A program made the translations under genes and the position numbers. Positions 1 through 6,958 of a stretch of 38,172 nt of DNA are shown in pieces (within the stretch, counting starts at the first letter, position 1; each line of letters starts with the position of its first letter). The notes under the pieces are model-generated. The model was not told the origin of the DNA, ran no database searches, and saw only the letters and a program-made list of their open reading frames with translations. This DNA is from an uncultured Coriobacteriaceae bacterium (GTDB lineage: Bacteria; Actinomycetota; Coriobacteriia; Coriobacteriales; Atopobiaceae): positions 1 through 38,172 of the forward strand of contig CADAQM010000020.1 in NCBI GenBank assembly GCA_902790135.1, written 5' to 3'.

Positions 1-659
1 GGCGCGAAGTCGCCCCGCGCAACCTCGGCGCCGAGCTCGGAGTCGGGGAAGATGGTGACGGTGGTGAGGTACATGAACTGCGGGCGGATCTGGTTGAACA
101 CCTCCGCCGAGCGCGCTGCGGTCTCCTCGGCGCGCCCCGCACCGGCGATGCCGCCCAGGTAGATGCAGTTGTAGGGCAGCCCTGCCTCGTCGAGCTTCCC
201 GCACTGCTCCACGACGTCGGCGGCGGTGTAGCCCTTGTTCACGTGCGCAAGCACCTCATCGTCGCCCGACTCGATGCCGATCATGATGTCGGTGTAGCCC
301 GCGTCGTGCAGCGTCCGCAGGTCGTCCACCGTCTTGTTGCGCATGCTGTCGACGCGCGCGTAGGTTGAGATGGTGGCGCTCGGCAGGTACTCGCGGACGA
401 GGTCGGCAAGTTCCAGCAGCCTGCGCGTGCTCATGGAGAACGGGTCGCCGCCCGCCGCCCAGATATGATCGGTGCCGGGGCGAAAGCGCGCGATCTCGGC
501 GAGGTCGGCGCGCACCTGCTCGAGCGGCGCGGGGCGGAAGGGGTGGCCCTTGTAGTAGGTGCAGAAGGTGCACGAGTCGTGCGTGCAGCCCACCGTCACC
601 TCCAGCATGACGCTCCCCGCCTCGTAGGGCGGCCTGATCACCGGTCCCGTGTAGTGCAT
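1..659 (-). CDS. Radical SAM protein, 3' end outside the window
   Basis: The leftward frame opens at an ATG at 657-659, preceded by AAGGAGG about 8 bases upstream, and runs off the window edge without a stop, so about 219 N-terminal residues are visible. Near residues 25-33 it carries a Cys-X4-Cys-X2-Cys cluster (CTHDSCTFC) followed by TYYKGHP. This is the [4Fe-4S]-binding motif of a radical SAM subgroup related to HemN/YgiQ-like proteins. Further on are an AAGGDPFSM stretch, a SAM-binding type GGDP motif, and IMIGIESGDDEVL, matching the later strands of the radical SAM barrel. The substrate cannot be told from this part. It lies just downstream of an ArsR-type regulator in the same direction, with a matching palindrome in front of it (683-697), so it is probably controlled by that regulator. 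Confidence 0.88.
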   Translation of the reverse strand, partial: MHYTGPVIRPPYEAGSVMLEVTVGCTHDSCTFCTYYKGHPFRPAPLEQVRADLAEIARFRPGTDHIWAAGGDPFSMSTRRLLELADLVREYLPSATISTYARVDSMRNKTVDDLRTLHDAGYTDIMIGIESGDDEVLAHVNKGYTAADVVEQCGKLDEAGLPYNCIYLGGIAGAGRAEETAARSAEVFNQIRPQFMYLTTVTIFPDSELGAEVARGDFA

Positions 660-682
660 TTTCCTGTCCTCCTTAAGACTAG

Positions 683-697
683 ATATCGTGATATGTC
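683..697 (-). promoter_or_regulatory. Probable ArsR operator in front of the radical SAM gene
   Basis: ATATC and GATAT form a perfect inverted repeat with a 2-base spacer at 683-694. On the minus strand, 683-697 reads GACATATCACGATAT. The same 15-mer with two purine changes (GACATATCGCGGTAT) lies at 1080-1094 upstream of the ArsR gene. The site sits 24-38 bases ahead of the radical SAM start codon, where repressor binding would block transcription. The repeat is visible; the regulatory role is inferred. Confidence 0.6.
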
Positions 698-747
698 GAT
701 GCGTAATGACATGCCAAGATGCTTCACCGATTTGTCCGGTTGCGGTG

Positions 748-1068
748 TCAGAGCTCGCCTCCCACGAACCGGGCCAGCTCGGTTATGGCTTCCTCGTTGC
801 GGCGGAAGTAGGTCCACTTGCCGTGGCGCTCGGAGAGCAGCAGCCCGCAGCGCTGCAGCACATCGAGGTACTGCGAGGCGGTCGACTGAGAGATGCCCGC
901 CTTGTCGCGGATGGAGCCCACGCACACCCCGCCTTTCAGGTCGTCCGGCACGCCGGGGTGCCCTCCCTGTTCGGGGAAGTTGGCCTCGGGGTCCTTCAGC
1001 CACATGAGGATCTGGAGCCGCGTGGGGTTCGATAGCGCCTTGAATGTCTCGGTCATGTCCATGGGCAC
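748..1068 (-). CDS. ArsR-family winged-helix transcriptional regulator
   Basis: This is a 106-residue protein, a usual length for ArsR/SmtB repressors. It opens with FKALSNPTRLQILMWLK, the canonical first helices of the family. The recognition helix region GISQSTASQYLDVLQRCGLLLSERHGKWTYFRR spans about residues 58-90 and includes the wing. A single Cys (CVGSI) precedes the recognition helix, so a classical CXC metal site is absent and the inducer is unclear. The start is the ATG at 1066-1068. A 7-bp perfect inverted repeat (1071-1092) lies immediately upstream, where autoregulation would be expected. The gene is followed in the same direction by the radical SAM gene, whose upstream region repeats the same motif. 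Confidence 0.9.
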   Translation of the reverse strand: MPMDMTETFKALSNPTRLQILMWLKDPEANFPEQGGHPGVPDDLKGGVCVGSIRDKAGISQSTASQYLDVLQRCGLLLSERHGKWTYFRRNEEAITELARFVGGEL

Positions 1069-1070
1069 AT

Positions 1071-1094
1071 CATATCGTTATACCGCGATATGTC
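1071..1094 (-). promoter_or_regulatory. Palindromic operator at the ArsR gene start
   Basis: CATATCG (1071-1077) and CGATATG (1086-1092) form a perfect inverted repeat around an 8-base spacer, ending two bases from the ArsR start codon. The minus-strand 15-mer at 1080-1094 matches the site at 683-697 in 13 of 15 positions. It probably overlaps the promoter or start region and mediates autorepression. This is inferred from position and symmetry. Confidence 0.6.
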
Positions 1095-1398
1095 AATACA
1101 TTCTTCGCACCTGCCCCTTCTGGGTGGGCCGAGCTTGTGACGCCATAGGACGATACCTCCCGAGGACGAACAACACGATCTCGGGAGGCAGTTCTTTATG
1201 GAGTCAATCATCGTGACGTGCTGGTCAGCGTGAACCTCTCCAGCTCGAAAAGTGGGGCCAAGCATAATGCCTGACCCCGTGCAAATCGAATCACGGTTGT
1301 GTCTAGATGGCTTCAAGCTCCCTGTATAGCGGGTCACCCCCGCCGACGAATTGGAGCTTGGCCATAGCGAGCGCTCGCTCAATGCTCGCGCCTTCTCG
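1095..1398. other. Gene-poor stretch with one hairpin
   Basis: No convincing gene is seen here. CCTCCCGAG (1156-1164) and CTCGGGAGG (1180-1188) form a perfect 9-bp inverted repeat with a 15-base loop and no clear T-tract on either strand. The motif AGCTCGAAAAGTGGG near 1242-1256 recurs almost exactly near 4510-4524 (AGCTCGAAAAGCGGG), which may mark remnants of a mobile element. Short frames here lack ribosome binding sites and are not called. Confidence 0.4.
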
Positions 1399-1695
1399 CT
1401 ACGAACGTGCCAGAGGGCACGTTCGCTTAACGCTCGAAGCGTCCCACCACCACTCGGGGCTCTCGACCCCCGACCAGCAGAGCATGTCGAAGAGCTTGCT
1501 GCGGGCTTCAGTAGGCAGCTCGAAGTCGGCGCGCATGGCGTCGAGCATGGCCTTGCTAGTGATAATCATGTCGTTGCAGACCCCCCTCTTTTCCTCAAGG
1601 CTGTAGCTCTCGGGAGAGTAACAGCAGAGGTCGGCTTTGAAATATGCCATGTCCTCGGCCTGCTGGAGCTCGGTCCATTTCTCGTCGTTCATCAT
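1399..1695 (-). CDS. Hypothetical small acidic protein
   Basis: The 98-residue frame starts at one of two adjacent ATGs (1690-1695) behind an AGGAAGGAAG Shine-Dalgarno tract. Its first 80 residues look genuine, with balanced composition, predicted helices (ELQQAEDMAYFKADLCC, TSKAMLDAMRADFELP) and ending in EWWWD. No family was recognised. The last dozen codons (SVKRTCPLARS) pass through a perfect stem-loop at 1402-1425. The natural C-terminus may therefore have been altered, with the frame reading through a terminator-like element. It lies alone in a scarred region beside a broken tRNA, so it could be a remnant of an inserted element. Confidence 0.45.
   Translation of the reverse strand: MMNDEKWTELQQAEDMAYFKADLCCYSPESYSLEEKRGVCNDMIITSKAMLDAMRADFELPTEARSKLFDMLCWSGVESPEWWWDASSVKRTCPLARS
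1402..1425. repeat. 10-bp perfect stem-loop
   Basis: CGAACGTGCC (1402-1411) and GGCACGTTCG (1416-1425) are perfectly complementary around an AGAG loop. It lies at the 3' end of the leftward hypothetical gene at 1399-1695. It has the stem of a terminator but no clear T-run on the minus strand, so the function is uncertain. Confidence 0.5.
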
Positions 1696-1750
1696 GGTGG
1701 TCTTCCTTCCTCGGTCTCGCACCGTTTCCCCTGGTAGTCCTCTCGGGGCG

Positions 1751-1772
1751 AGGGGACATTCAGGGGACATTC
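1751..1772. repeat. Tandem 11-bp repeat near the tRNA remnant
   Basis: AGGGGACATTC occurs twice back to back (1751-1761 and 1762-1772). Close by, CCAGTGTCA occurs at 1782-1790 and 1863-1871, and AGGTCAGAGCA at 1832-1842 and 1982-1992. Clusters of short direct repeats beside a tRNA fragment resemble integrase arm-binding sites of an attachment region. No integrase gene is present in the window. Confidence 0.5.
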
Positions 1773-1886
1773 GGCGAAAAACCAGTGTCATCTAGTGTCG
1801 TGTGTCGGAACTAGCGTCAACGGAAAACCCAAGGTCAGAGCACCAATGTCTAACTCTTTCATCCAGTGTCAGTCCGGTGTTCCTCA

Positions 1887-1974
1887 CTCATAACCCGGAG
1901 GTCGTAGGTTCAGCTACGCGGGTGCCACTGGCACCCGCTCCGCACGCTAGGGCGAAATCCTGCCCCCGCGACCA
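1887..1974 (+). pseudogene. Broken tRNA-fMet: 3' half with a 42-base insertion in the T-loop
   Basis: Positions 1887-1912 read as the anticodon loop with CAT, the 3' anticodon strand, the variable region and the first half of the T-arm (ending GTAGGTTCA). Positions 1955-1974 read as the rest of the T-arm and the acceptor 3' strand ending CCCCCGCGACCA. Joined, they give a T-arm GTAGG-TTCAAAT-CCTGC, as expected for bacterial initiator tRNA with encoded CCA. The intervening 1913-1954 holds a perfect 9-bp hairpin (1918-1926 with 1930-1938). The sequence before 1887 cannot pair as the 5' anticodon strand, and no 5' acceptor or D-arm is present. The gene is therefore not functional here. Such 3' halves are typical of attachment-site remnants. 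Confidence 0.72.
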
Positions 1975-1981
1975 AAAACAC

Positions 1982-2012
1982 AGGTCAGAGCATATTTTTG
2001 CTCTGACCTTTT
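1982..2012 (+). terminator. Strong rho-independent terminator behind the tRNA remnant
   Basis: An 11-bp perfect stem (AGGTCAGAGCA at 1982-1992, TGCTCTGACCT at 1999-2009) with loop TATTTT is followed by a T-rich tail. It starts eight bases after the CCA of the tRNA-fMet remnant, as expected for the native tRNA terminator. Confidence 0.85.
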
Positions 2013-2027
2013 CGTTTATTTCGGGTC

Positions 2028-2363
2028 TTGTATGTAGGTTACGATGTAGGTAACGTCATCCGAAGCACCCAAACGACGATAGACCCCCGCTGCATGACGC
2101 CCTCACGGGCGTCGACGCAGCCACCCCCAAGGGGTGTTGTCATCGACGAGGCAAACAAGGAGTGGGACATCCCCTACGATCCCGTGATGGCACTGCACTA
2201 CTACCAGGTAGCCGAAATAGGCATGCGCATCGATGTGGTGGACGACGCACCGTGGTACGCCGAGCGCCTGCAACAAGCGATTGCTGGCCAAGACAGGGCG
2301 CGGGCTCTCATGGACGAGATGGGCGTTGATCTCGTCAAGAAGGGCCGGATGTGGCTGCCCTAG
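2028..2363 (+). CDS. Hypothetical protein, possibly a 5'-damaged remnant
   Basis: The rightward frame has up to 111 codons. From about residue 37 onward (VVIDEANKEWDIPYDPVMALHYYQ and on to the end) it has codon use and composition like real coding DNA. The first 36 residues look random and no Shine-Dalgarno sequence precedes the ATG at 2028. An internal ATG at 2094 also lacks one. This is most simply a truncated gene whose 5' end was lost at the scarred tRNA/att region just upstream. No family recognised. Confidence 0.4.
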   Translation: MYVGYDVGNVIRSTQTTIDPRCMTPSRASTQPPPRGVVIDEANKEWDIPYDPVMALHYYQVAEIGMRIDVVDDAPWYAERLQQAIAGQDRARALMDEMGVDLVKKGRMWLP

Positions 2364-2428
2364 CTCTCGTGACATGCTAATTCCAAAACAAAGGCGTAAC
2401 TCCCTGCGTCTCGCCAGCAACCCTCGGT

Positions 2429-4456
2429 CTAGTTCAGCAGCTGGATCATGCGCTCCATGTCGCAGCTGCGGATGAGCTCGGCGCCTTCGCGCAGCGGCTC
2501 GTCCTTGTCGCTGAACACGACGTCGGCTTCGCGGGGGTCGTCCACGACCTCCGTCGCGAGGTCCCAGGCGAAGTCTCCGAGGTTGATGACCTCGGCAATC
2601 TCCAGGTAGTCCCACAAGAAGCTCATGCTCGTCTCGCCGGCGATGCGCTCACGGCTGTCACGCGCCATGTTCAGCCATACGAACTCGCGCGTCCTCACAT
2701 CGATGCCGAACAGGTACGCAAACGTGGACGGGCACGTGACCGTAAACGACGACTTGACCGTCTTGGGCTCGAAAACCTCCCCTGAGTCGTCCCTGTCGCG
2801 CGTCATATAGCCCGCCTTGCACAGGCACCTGTCGAACGGAACCCCCGAGTACACGTTGTCGCAGAAAAGGACGTAGCGCGCACTCTCGGGATGCTCTATC
2901 TCAAAAAGGTCGAGATCGAGGTCGAAGTACTCCGATCCGCCCTCATGGCCCGACACCTGATCGCCCGAATACGTTATCGACTCGCCGTACGACCAGGTGC
3001 GCCACGAGAACTCGTCCTGGCTACCGTCTTCGTAGAGGACGAACGCGCTCAGGTCGATGTCGTTGACGCGCTCCCAGTACGTGAACGCGCGGACCTTCTT
3101 GCCCTCGGGTATCTTGAGGCGCGACCCACGAGGCAGCGTGCCCACGCCACCCATCGATGTGCCCTCCTGCAGCGGCAGCGCGATACGCATCATGTCCTTG
3201 TCGATGTACACCTTGCCGAGCGTTCCCTTGGACACGCGCTCGAGCTCCTGGCGCAGACGCAGACGCACGCGCCTCGCAATGCGCTCTTCGACAGCCGTTG
3301 TGCGGCCAAGGCTCTCGTTGGGCGTTTCCGTGTGAATCCGCATCATGCCGAACTTCTGGAACTTGAAGACACGACGGGCCTTCGGGTCCCTCATGCTGTA
3401 ATGGAGCAGCAGCTGTATGAGCAGAATCTTGTTGTCGGTCTGGATGGCGTCGAGCACGTAGTCCACGGTGGCGGGGAACTTGCACCTGCTGAGCAGGTAG
3501 TCGAGGTTGCGCAACACGGCACCCGTGCCCTTCTCCTCGCGCAGCAGGTCCAACGCCTCCCGAACCTCGTCGTCGGCCAGCAGCCTCTCGAACTCCGAGT
3601 ACACGGAGCGCGCCTCGTTGTTGCGGATGAGGTGGAGGAAGCGGCTTGCCCTCTCGTTCACAGGCTTGTAGTGGAGGTGGTGCAAGAGCCCCTTCCACTG
3701 CTTCCTCTTCTCCAGGCACGTGCGCGTGTCGCAGACGCCCTCCGTGAAGATCTGGTCGAGCACGCCGGCCAGGAGCTTGCGGTCATGGTTGCGCAGGTTC
3801 AGCTTCTTGACGTTCTCGCTCTCATAACTCTGGAACTGCAGCTGCTCGACGAGCCGCATGACGTCGGAGAGCTTCAGTTGCTGCGCGAAGGAGGGGTCGC
3901 GCGTGTCGAGCAGCAGGCGTACGACGGTATCCTTGCAGTTGGAGCGCACATCGTGGCAATAGTCCTGGACATACGCGAGGACGATTCCATACTGTCTCTC
4001 GTTCAAGGGCCGTGAGCTGGCGAGCAGCGCTTTCGCGGCCTTTGAGAACAGCGCGAGCGCCTCCCCCTCACTCACGATCGAGAAATCGCGCACGTCGACG
4101 TCCTCGTTGAAGCATTTGCGCACGACTTCCTCTTCGAACAGCGAGTAGCCCGGGCGCGAGAAGTCACCGAGCCCGTACGTACGCATGTAGTGCAACAGAC
4201 GGTCAATTACGATCTTGTCGATCGAAAGGTTCTTCACCGATGTGGGAAACTGCCGGTAGAACGGCTCAGGTACGTTTATGCCCAGGTTGCGCTTGGCGAC
4301 CTCCACCATGTCGAGGTTCGCCCAGCCTAGGTTTGACACGATGCGAATGTTGAACAGCTTGGCCAATGACGCCAGGACCGCCGGCGCCTGCTCGTTCTCG
4401 CCAGCACCCACGAAAAGGCCCTTCGAGAACAGAAAGTCGTAAACCAGGTCCCGCAT
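2429..4456 (-). CDS. Large protein with a C-terminal TerD-like domain
   Basis: The frame opens at 4498, but the ATG at 4454-4456 (MRDLVYDFLF) is preceded at good distance by AAAGG, so a 675-residue protein is preferred. Residues about 1-420 are helix-rich with no recognised motif. The C-terminal third has KVRAFTYWERVNDIDLSAFVLYED, then SITYSGDQ, SEYFDLDLDLFEIE, ARYVLFCDNVYSGVPFD and a final REFVWLNM strand. This order matches the TerD-like beta-sandwich of tellurite/stress-response proteins, also seen in large actinobacterial and myxobacterial proteins of the MXAN_6230/SCO0854 type (comparison from memory). TerD domains bind calcium in characterised members. No other ter gene is next to it. 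There is no signal peptide, so it is cytoplasmic. The role is unknown. Confidence 0.75.
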   Translation of the reverse strand: MRDLVYDFLFSKGLFVGAGENEQAPAVLASLAKLFNIRIVSNLGWANLDMVEVAKRNLGINVPEPFYRQFPTSVKNLSIDKIVIDRLLHYMRTYGLGDFSRPGYSLFEEEVVRKCFNEDVDVRDFSIVSEGEALALFSKAAKALLASSRPLNERQYGIVLAYVQDYCHDVRSNCKDTVVRLLLDTRDPSFAQQLKLSDVMRLVEQLQFQSYESENVKKLNLRNHDRKLLAGVLDQIFTEGVCDTRTCLEKRKQWKGLLHHLHYKPVNERASRFLHLIRNNEARSVYSEFERLLADDEVREALDLLREEKGTGAVLRNLDYLLSRCKFPATVDYVLDAIQTDNKILLIQLLLHYSMRDPKARRVFKFQKFGMMRIHTETPNESLGRTTAVEERIARRVRLRLRQELERVSKGTLGKVYIDKDMMRIALPLQEGTSMGGVGTLPRGSRLKIPEGKKVRAFTYWERVNDIDLSAFVLYEDGSQDEFSWRTWSYGESITYSGDQVSGHEGGSEYFDLDLDLFEIEHPESARYVLFCDNVYSGVPFDRCLCKAGYMTRDRDDSGEVFEPKTVKSSFTVTCPSTFAYLFGIDVRTREFVWLNMARDSRERIAGETSMSFLWDYLEIAEVINLGDFAWDLATEVVDDPREADVVFSDKDEPLREGAELIRSCDMERMIQLLN

Positions 4457-4566
4457 GGCACTCATCCTTTGTCGCGAGCGGCGACTCAGAAGGCCCAAGT
4501 CGCCGCCGTAGCTCGAAAAGCGGGTGATAGTGCCGGACTAAACTTGCGTGAAAGGCAAAAAGAAAT

Positions 4567-4630
4567 AAGCCCGACTAGCTACCCGCGCCTAAATAGTATC
4601 ACGGCGGTGTTTGCGGGACGGGTAGGGCTT
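4567..4630. repeat. Interrupted inverted repeat between two leftward genes
   Basis: CTACCCG (4579-4585) pairs with CGGGTAG (4619-4625). The outer AAGCC (4567-4571) pairs with GGCTT (4626-4630) after a bulge of several bases. It lies between the GNAT gene and the TerD-like gene, both leftward. It may act as a weak terminator. Confidence 0.35.
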
Positions 4631-4655
4631 AATCGGCCCGCTTCTCGCCACCGTA

Positions 4656-5150
4656 TCAGGTACTCTGCAGGTCCTTGGCCATCAGCCATTCGGTCTCGTC
4701 GAAACCATCGCCGATAATCTGAAAACCAAGGCGCTCGTACAGGCGAAGCGCAGGGTTCTCCTTCTGTACCGACAGGGAAGCACGGACGTATCCCGCATCA
4801 CGCAGCTCGTCGAGCAAGGCGCGCATCATGGCGGTACCGATTCCCTGGCTCCGATAGCTCGGGTAGAGCGAGATCGAGAACGAGGGAGTATCGTTGTCAA
4901 TGTGACCATATTCGTCGGTCGTGCGCACCCAGCAGGCACCAACGACCTCGCTGCCGACCTCAGCAACCACGGCACGGTCATCCGCAAGCGAGCCAAAGCC
5001 CTCGAAGGCAGCCCGACACTTGGGATCGTCGAATATGACAGAGCGTGGTATCTCGCCTTCGAACCCTTCTGGCACGTAGATTGCCTCATAGAGAAAGTCC
5101 TCAAGCAGTGACCACTCATCCTGCCTGATATGTCTGATCTCGTATTCCAT
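4656..5150 (-). CDS. GNAT-family N-acetyltransferase
   Basis: This 164-residue protein begins at MEYEIRHIRQDEW; an in-frame ATG 33 bases upstream has no better ribosome binding site. It shows the GNAT fold in order: an N-terminal strand-helix, VVAEVGSEVVGACWVR (strands 2-4), SISLYPSYRSQGIGTAMMRALLDEL with the acetyl-CoA pyrophosphate loop (SQGIGT), and ASLSVQKENPALRLYERLGFQIIG near the C-terminus. The loop and the N-P-A-L-R-L-Y-x-x-x-G-F motif are typical of RimI-like acetyltransferases. The substrate is unknown. It is divergent from the zinc protease gene. Confidence 0.88.
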   Translation of the reverse strand: MEYEIRHIRQDEWSLLEDFLYEAIYVPEGFEGEIPRSVIFDDPKCRAAFEGFGSLADDRAVVAEVGSEVVGACWVRTTDEYGHIDNDTPSFSISLYPSYRSQGIGTAMMRALLDELRDAGYVRASLSVQKENPALRLYERLGFQIIGDGFDETEWLMAKDLQST

Positions 5151-5279
5151 GGCGCCAATTGTATCTTGAAGCTTTGCCCGCATGGCAGATATAGTGAATG
5201 CGCAGGAGGTGGCATAAGAGAGCGTTGTTTGCTCGTTTTGCCGAAAACCACAGTGGATGACGGACTGGGGAGCAACTCC

Positions 5280-6254
5280 ATGAGCAGCGAACAGTCACAG
5301 AAGAAGTTCGGCTGCCTGCCCTACATCCTGATGGCGTTGGCTCTCTGGTTCTTCTTCTCCTCACGTGATGCCGAACCCACGGTCGAGTCAACGACAAGCC
5401 CGACCGAGACCACAACCCCCCAAATCACCATCGAGCCACCCCCAGCCGACGAGACGCCCGAAGAATCCGAGGGCTGGGAGCTCTTCTCCGAGAACGGCAG
5501 CGCGAATACGCTCAACGGGACGAACCTGATCGTATCCGTCTTTGTCAGCGATTCGGACTACAGCTGGCAGTGGGATGTGAACAACTACGCGGACAATACG
5601 CTGGCCTACAACAGCCTCGAAAGCCTGTCCGTCGCCTGCAACTGGCTCACCCAAGAGGCAAGCAGGTACGGAGCAAGTCCCGCCTTCTACTATGACTGGA
5701 GCGAGAATCCCGATCTGTACTATGAGGCGAACCTGTCCGTTCGCATGACTTCTCAAGACTGGGGCGATATATACCAGGCTGCCACGAATTACATCAATAC
5801 CACCATTGATTCCGACGCGCTTATGCGCAAATACGGTGCGGGCAATGTCGTATATCTCCTCTTTGTCAATACGCCTCCGGGCTATGAGATAAATTCTGGA
5901 TCCTTTAACTTGAACGACGGATCCGCTCCATATCCCTATGAGTTCTGCACCATGTTCATTCACGAAGGAGACTATGAGCTTTGGCCTGCCGCCATTGCGC
6001 ATGAGATACTCCACTGCTACGGAGCACATGACTTGTATATGGTGACTTCCTCGGCCATCACGCAGGAGTACGTGGACTATCAGAAGAGCAACGAGACCAA
6101 TGACATCATGCGCGTTACGTTTGACCCCGTCACGGACGAGGTGTACCGCGACCGCATCGTCAATGAACTCTCGGAGTTGGACGCCTACTATGTGGGCCTG
6201 ACGAGCCACAGCTCAGATGTAGACGAGTGGTCTCTCGGCAAAAGAAAATCCTAA
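5280..6254 (+). CDS. Membrane-anchored zinc metalloprotease
   Basis: The ATG at 5280 is chosen because GGGGAG lies at the right distance; the frame is open further upstream without a better signal. The 324-residue protein has one N-terminal hydrophobic segment (PYILMALALWFFF, residues about 14-26). A Thr/Pro/Glu-rich linker to about residue 65 follows, then an extracytoplasmic domain. The motif at residues 241-253 is AHEILHCYGAHDLY: an HEXXH zinc site followed by xxGxxD, where Asp251 would be the third ligand. That arrangement is known from snapalysin (M7), and the GxxDLY ending recalls M6 proteases. The family cannot be fixed. It is probably surface-exposed and uncleaved or slowly released. 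Confidence 0.82.
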   Translation: MSSEQSQKKFGCLPYILMALALWFFFSSRDAEPTVESTTSPTETTTPQITIEPPPADETPEESEGWELFSENGSANTLNGTNLIVSVFVSDSDYSWQWDVNNYADNTLAYNSLESLSVACNWLTQEASRYGASPAFYYDWSENPDLYYEANLSVRMTSQDWGDIYQAATNYINTTIDSDALMRKYGAGNVVYLLFVNTPPGYEINSGSFNLNDGSAPYPYEFCTMFIHEGDYELWPAAIAHEILHCYGAHDLYMVTSSAITQEYVDYQKSNETNDIMRVTFDPVTDEVYRDRIVNELSELDAYYVGLTSHSSDVDEWSLGKRKS

Positions 6255-6270
6255 CGGCGTACCCTGCGTT

Positions 6271-6300
6271 TTGCGGTTTGGGGATAGTCCCCAACCACAA
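6271..6300. terminator. Terminator-like hairpin between convergent genes
   Basis: TTGGGGA (6279-6285) and TCCCCAA (6289-6295) form a stem with a TAG loop. The stem extends imperfectly outward to TTTG/CAAA. It lies between the protease gene and the leftward gene ending at 6304, so it can serve both. Confidence 0.6.
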
Positions 6301-6303
6301 AGC

Positions 6304-6917
6304 CTAGGCACCAAAGGCTTGCATCAACGGCGCAATCAGCACAAAGGGCTCGACGCCAGAGCGTGAGTCAACGACAGCTTTCATGCGACGCAGGTCATCT
6401 GCGATTGACAGGACCAACCACTCCGGCTCATCGGTGTAGTTCTCCAGCCGTCCGCCTCCTCGGCCTCAACGTTGCTGTATGGTCCGCGCGAAAGCACGAC
6501 CAGCATGTCGATGTAATTCTCCTTGACCGTCGTGAAGCGCCTGAACTCCGCCTTTCGCTCGGCCTCCGGAAACTGTGCCAGATGACGTTTGATCCTCGGC
6601 CAGTTGAACACCGTAAAGGTTGCAGCTCCCTGGCTTTTTGGCACGATTGCCAGAGGGCCGTCCTTTGCAGCCATGAGCCCGCGCACCACGAGCTCGAAGT
6701 CTTGCCGGTTACCCAACGTCAGCACTCTCACCGGTCCCGCCGGGGTGTCGACGGTCTCCAGAGAGTCATGCTCACTCCCAACATAATGACTCATCTGCCG
6801 GGATGCCGGCTCCTCGCCGCTGAGGACGACGCGACGATAGGCATCCTGCGAGTCCCTGTCAGGATGCAGGTACAGCTGGGCATAGTCGCGAGCGAGTGTC
6901 TCCAGTACCCGTGTCAT
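6304..6917 (-). pseudogene. Hypothetical cytoplasmic protein, frameshifted near 6445
   Basis: The first frame runs from the ATG at 6917 through about 157 good residues (to NVEAEEADG) and then continues into an unlikely tail ending at 6381. A second frame, one base out of step, begins near 6445 with LENYTDEPEWLVLSIADD and ends VLIAPLMQAFGA at a TAG (6304-6306). Adding one base near GACGGCTGGAG would join them into a 204-residue protein. Thus either a single-base deletion inactivated the gene or the sequence has an error. No known family was recognised. The product lacks a signal peptide and membrane segments and contains GPLAIVPKSQGAATFTVFNW and DMLVVLSRGPYSN. Confidence 0.75.
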
Positions 6918-6958
6918 GCCGATCAGCCCCCTCAGGCCTTCCGCAGAGCACGAACGTG

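Noticed and set aside
1156..1188. Terminator at the 9-bp hairpin CCTCCCGAG/CTCGGGAGG
   Set aside because: The loop is long and neither strand has a T-run after the stem, so it is noted as a hairpin only.
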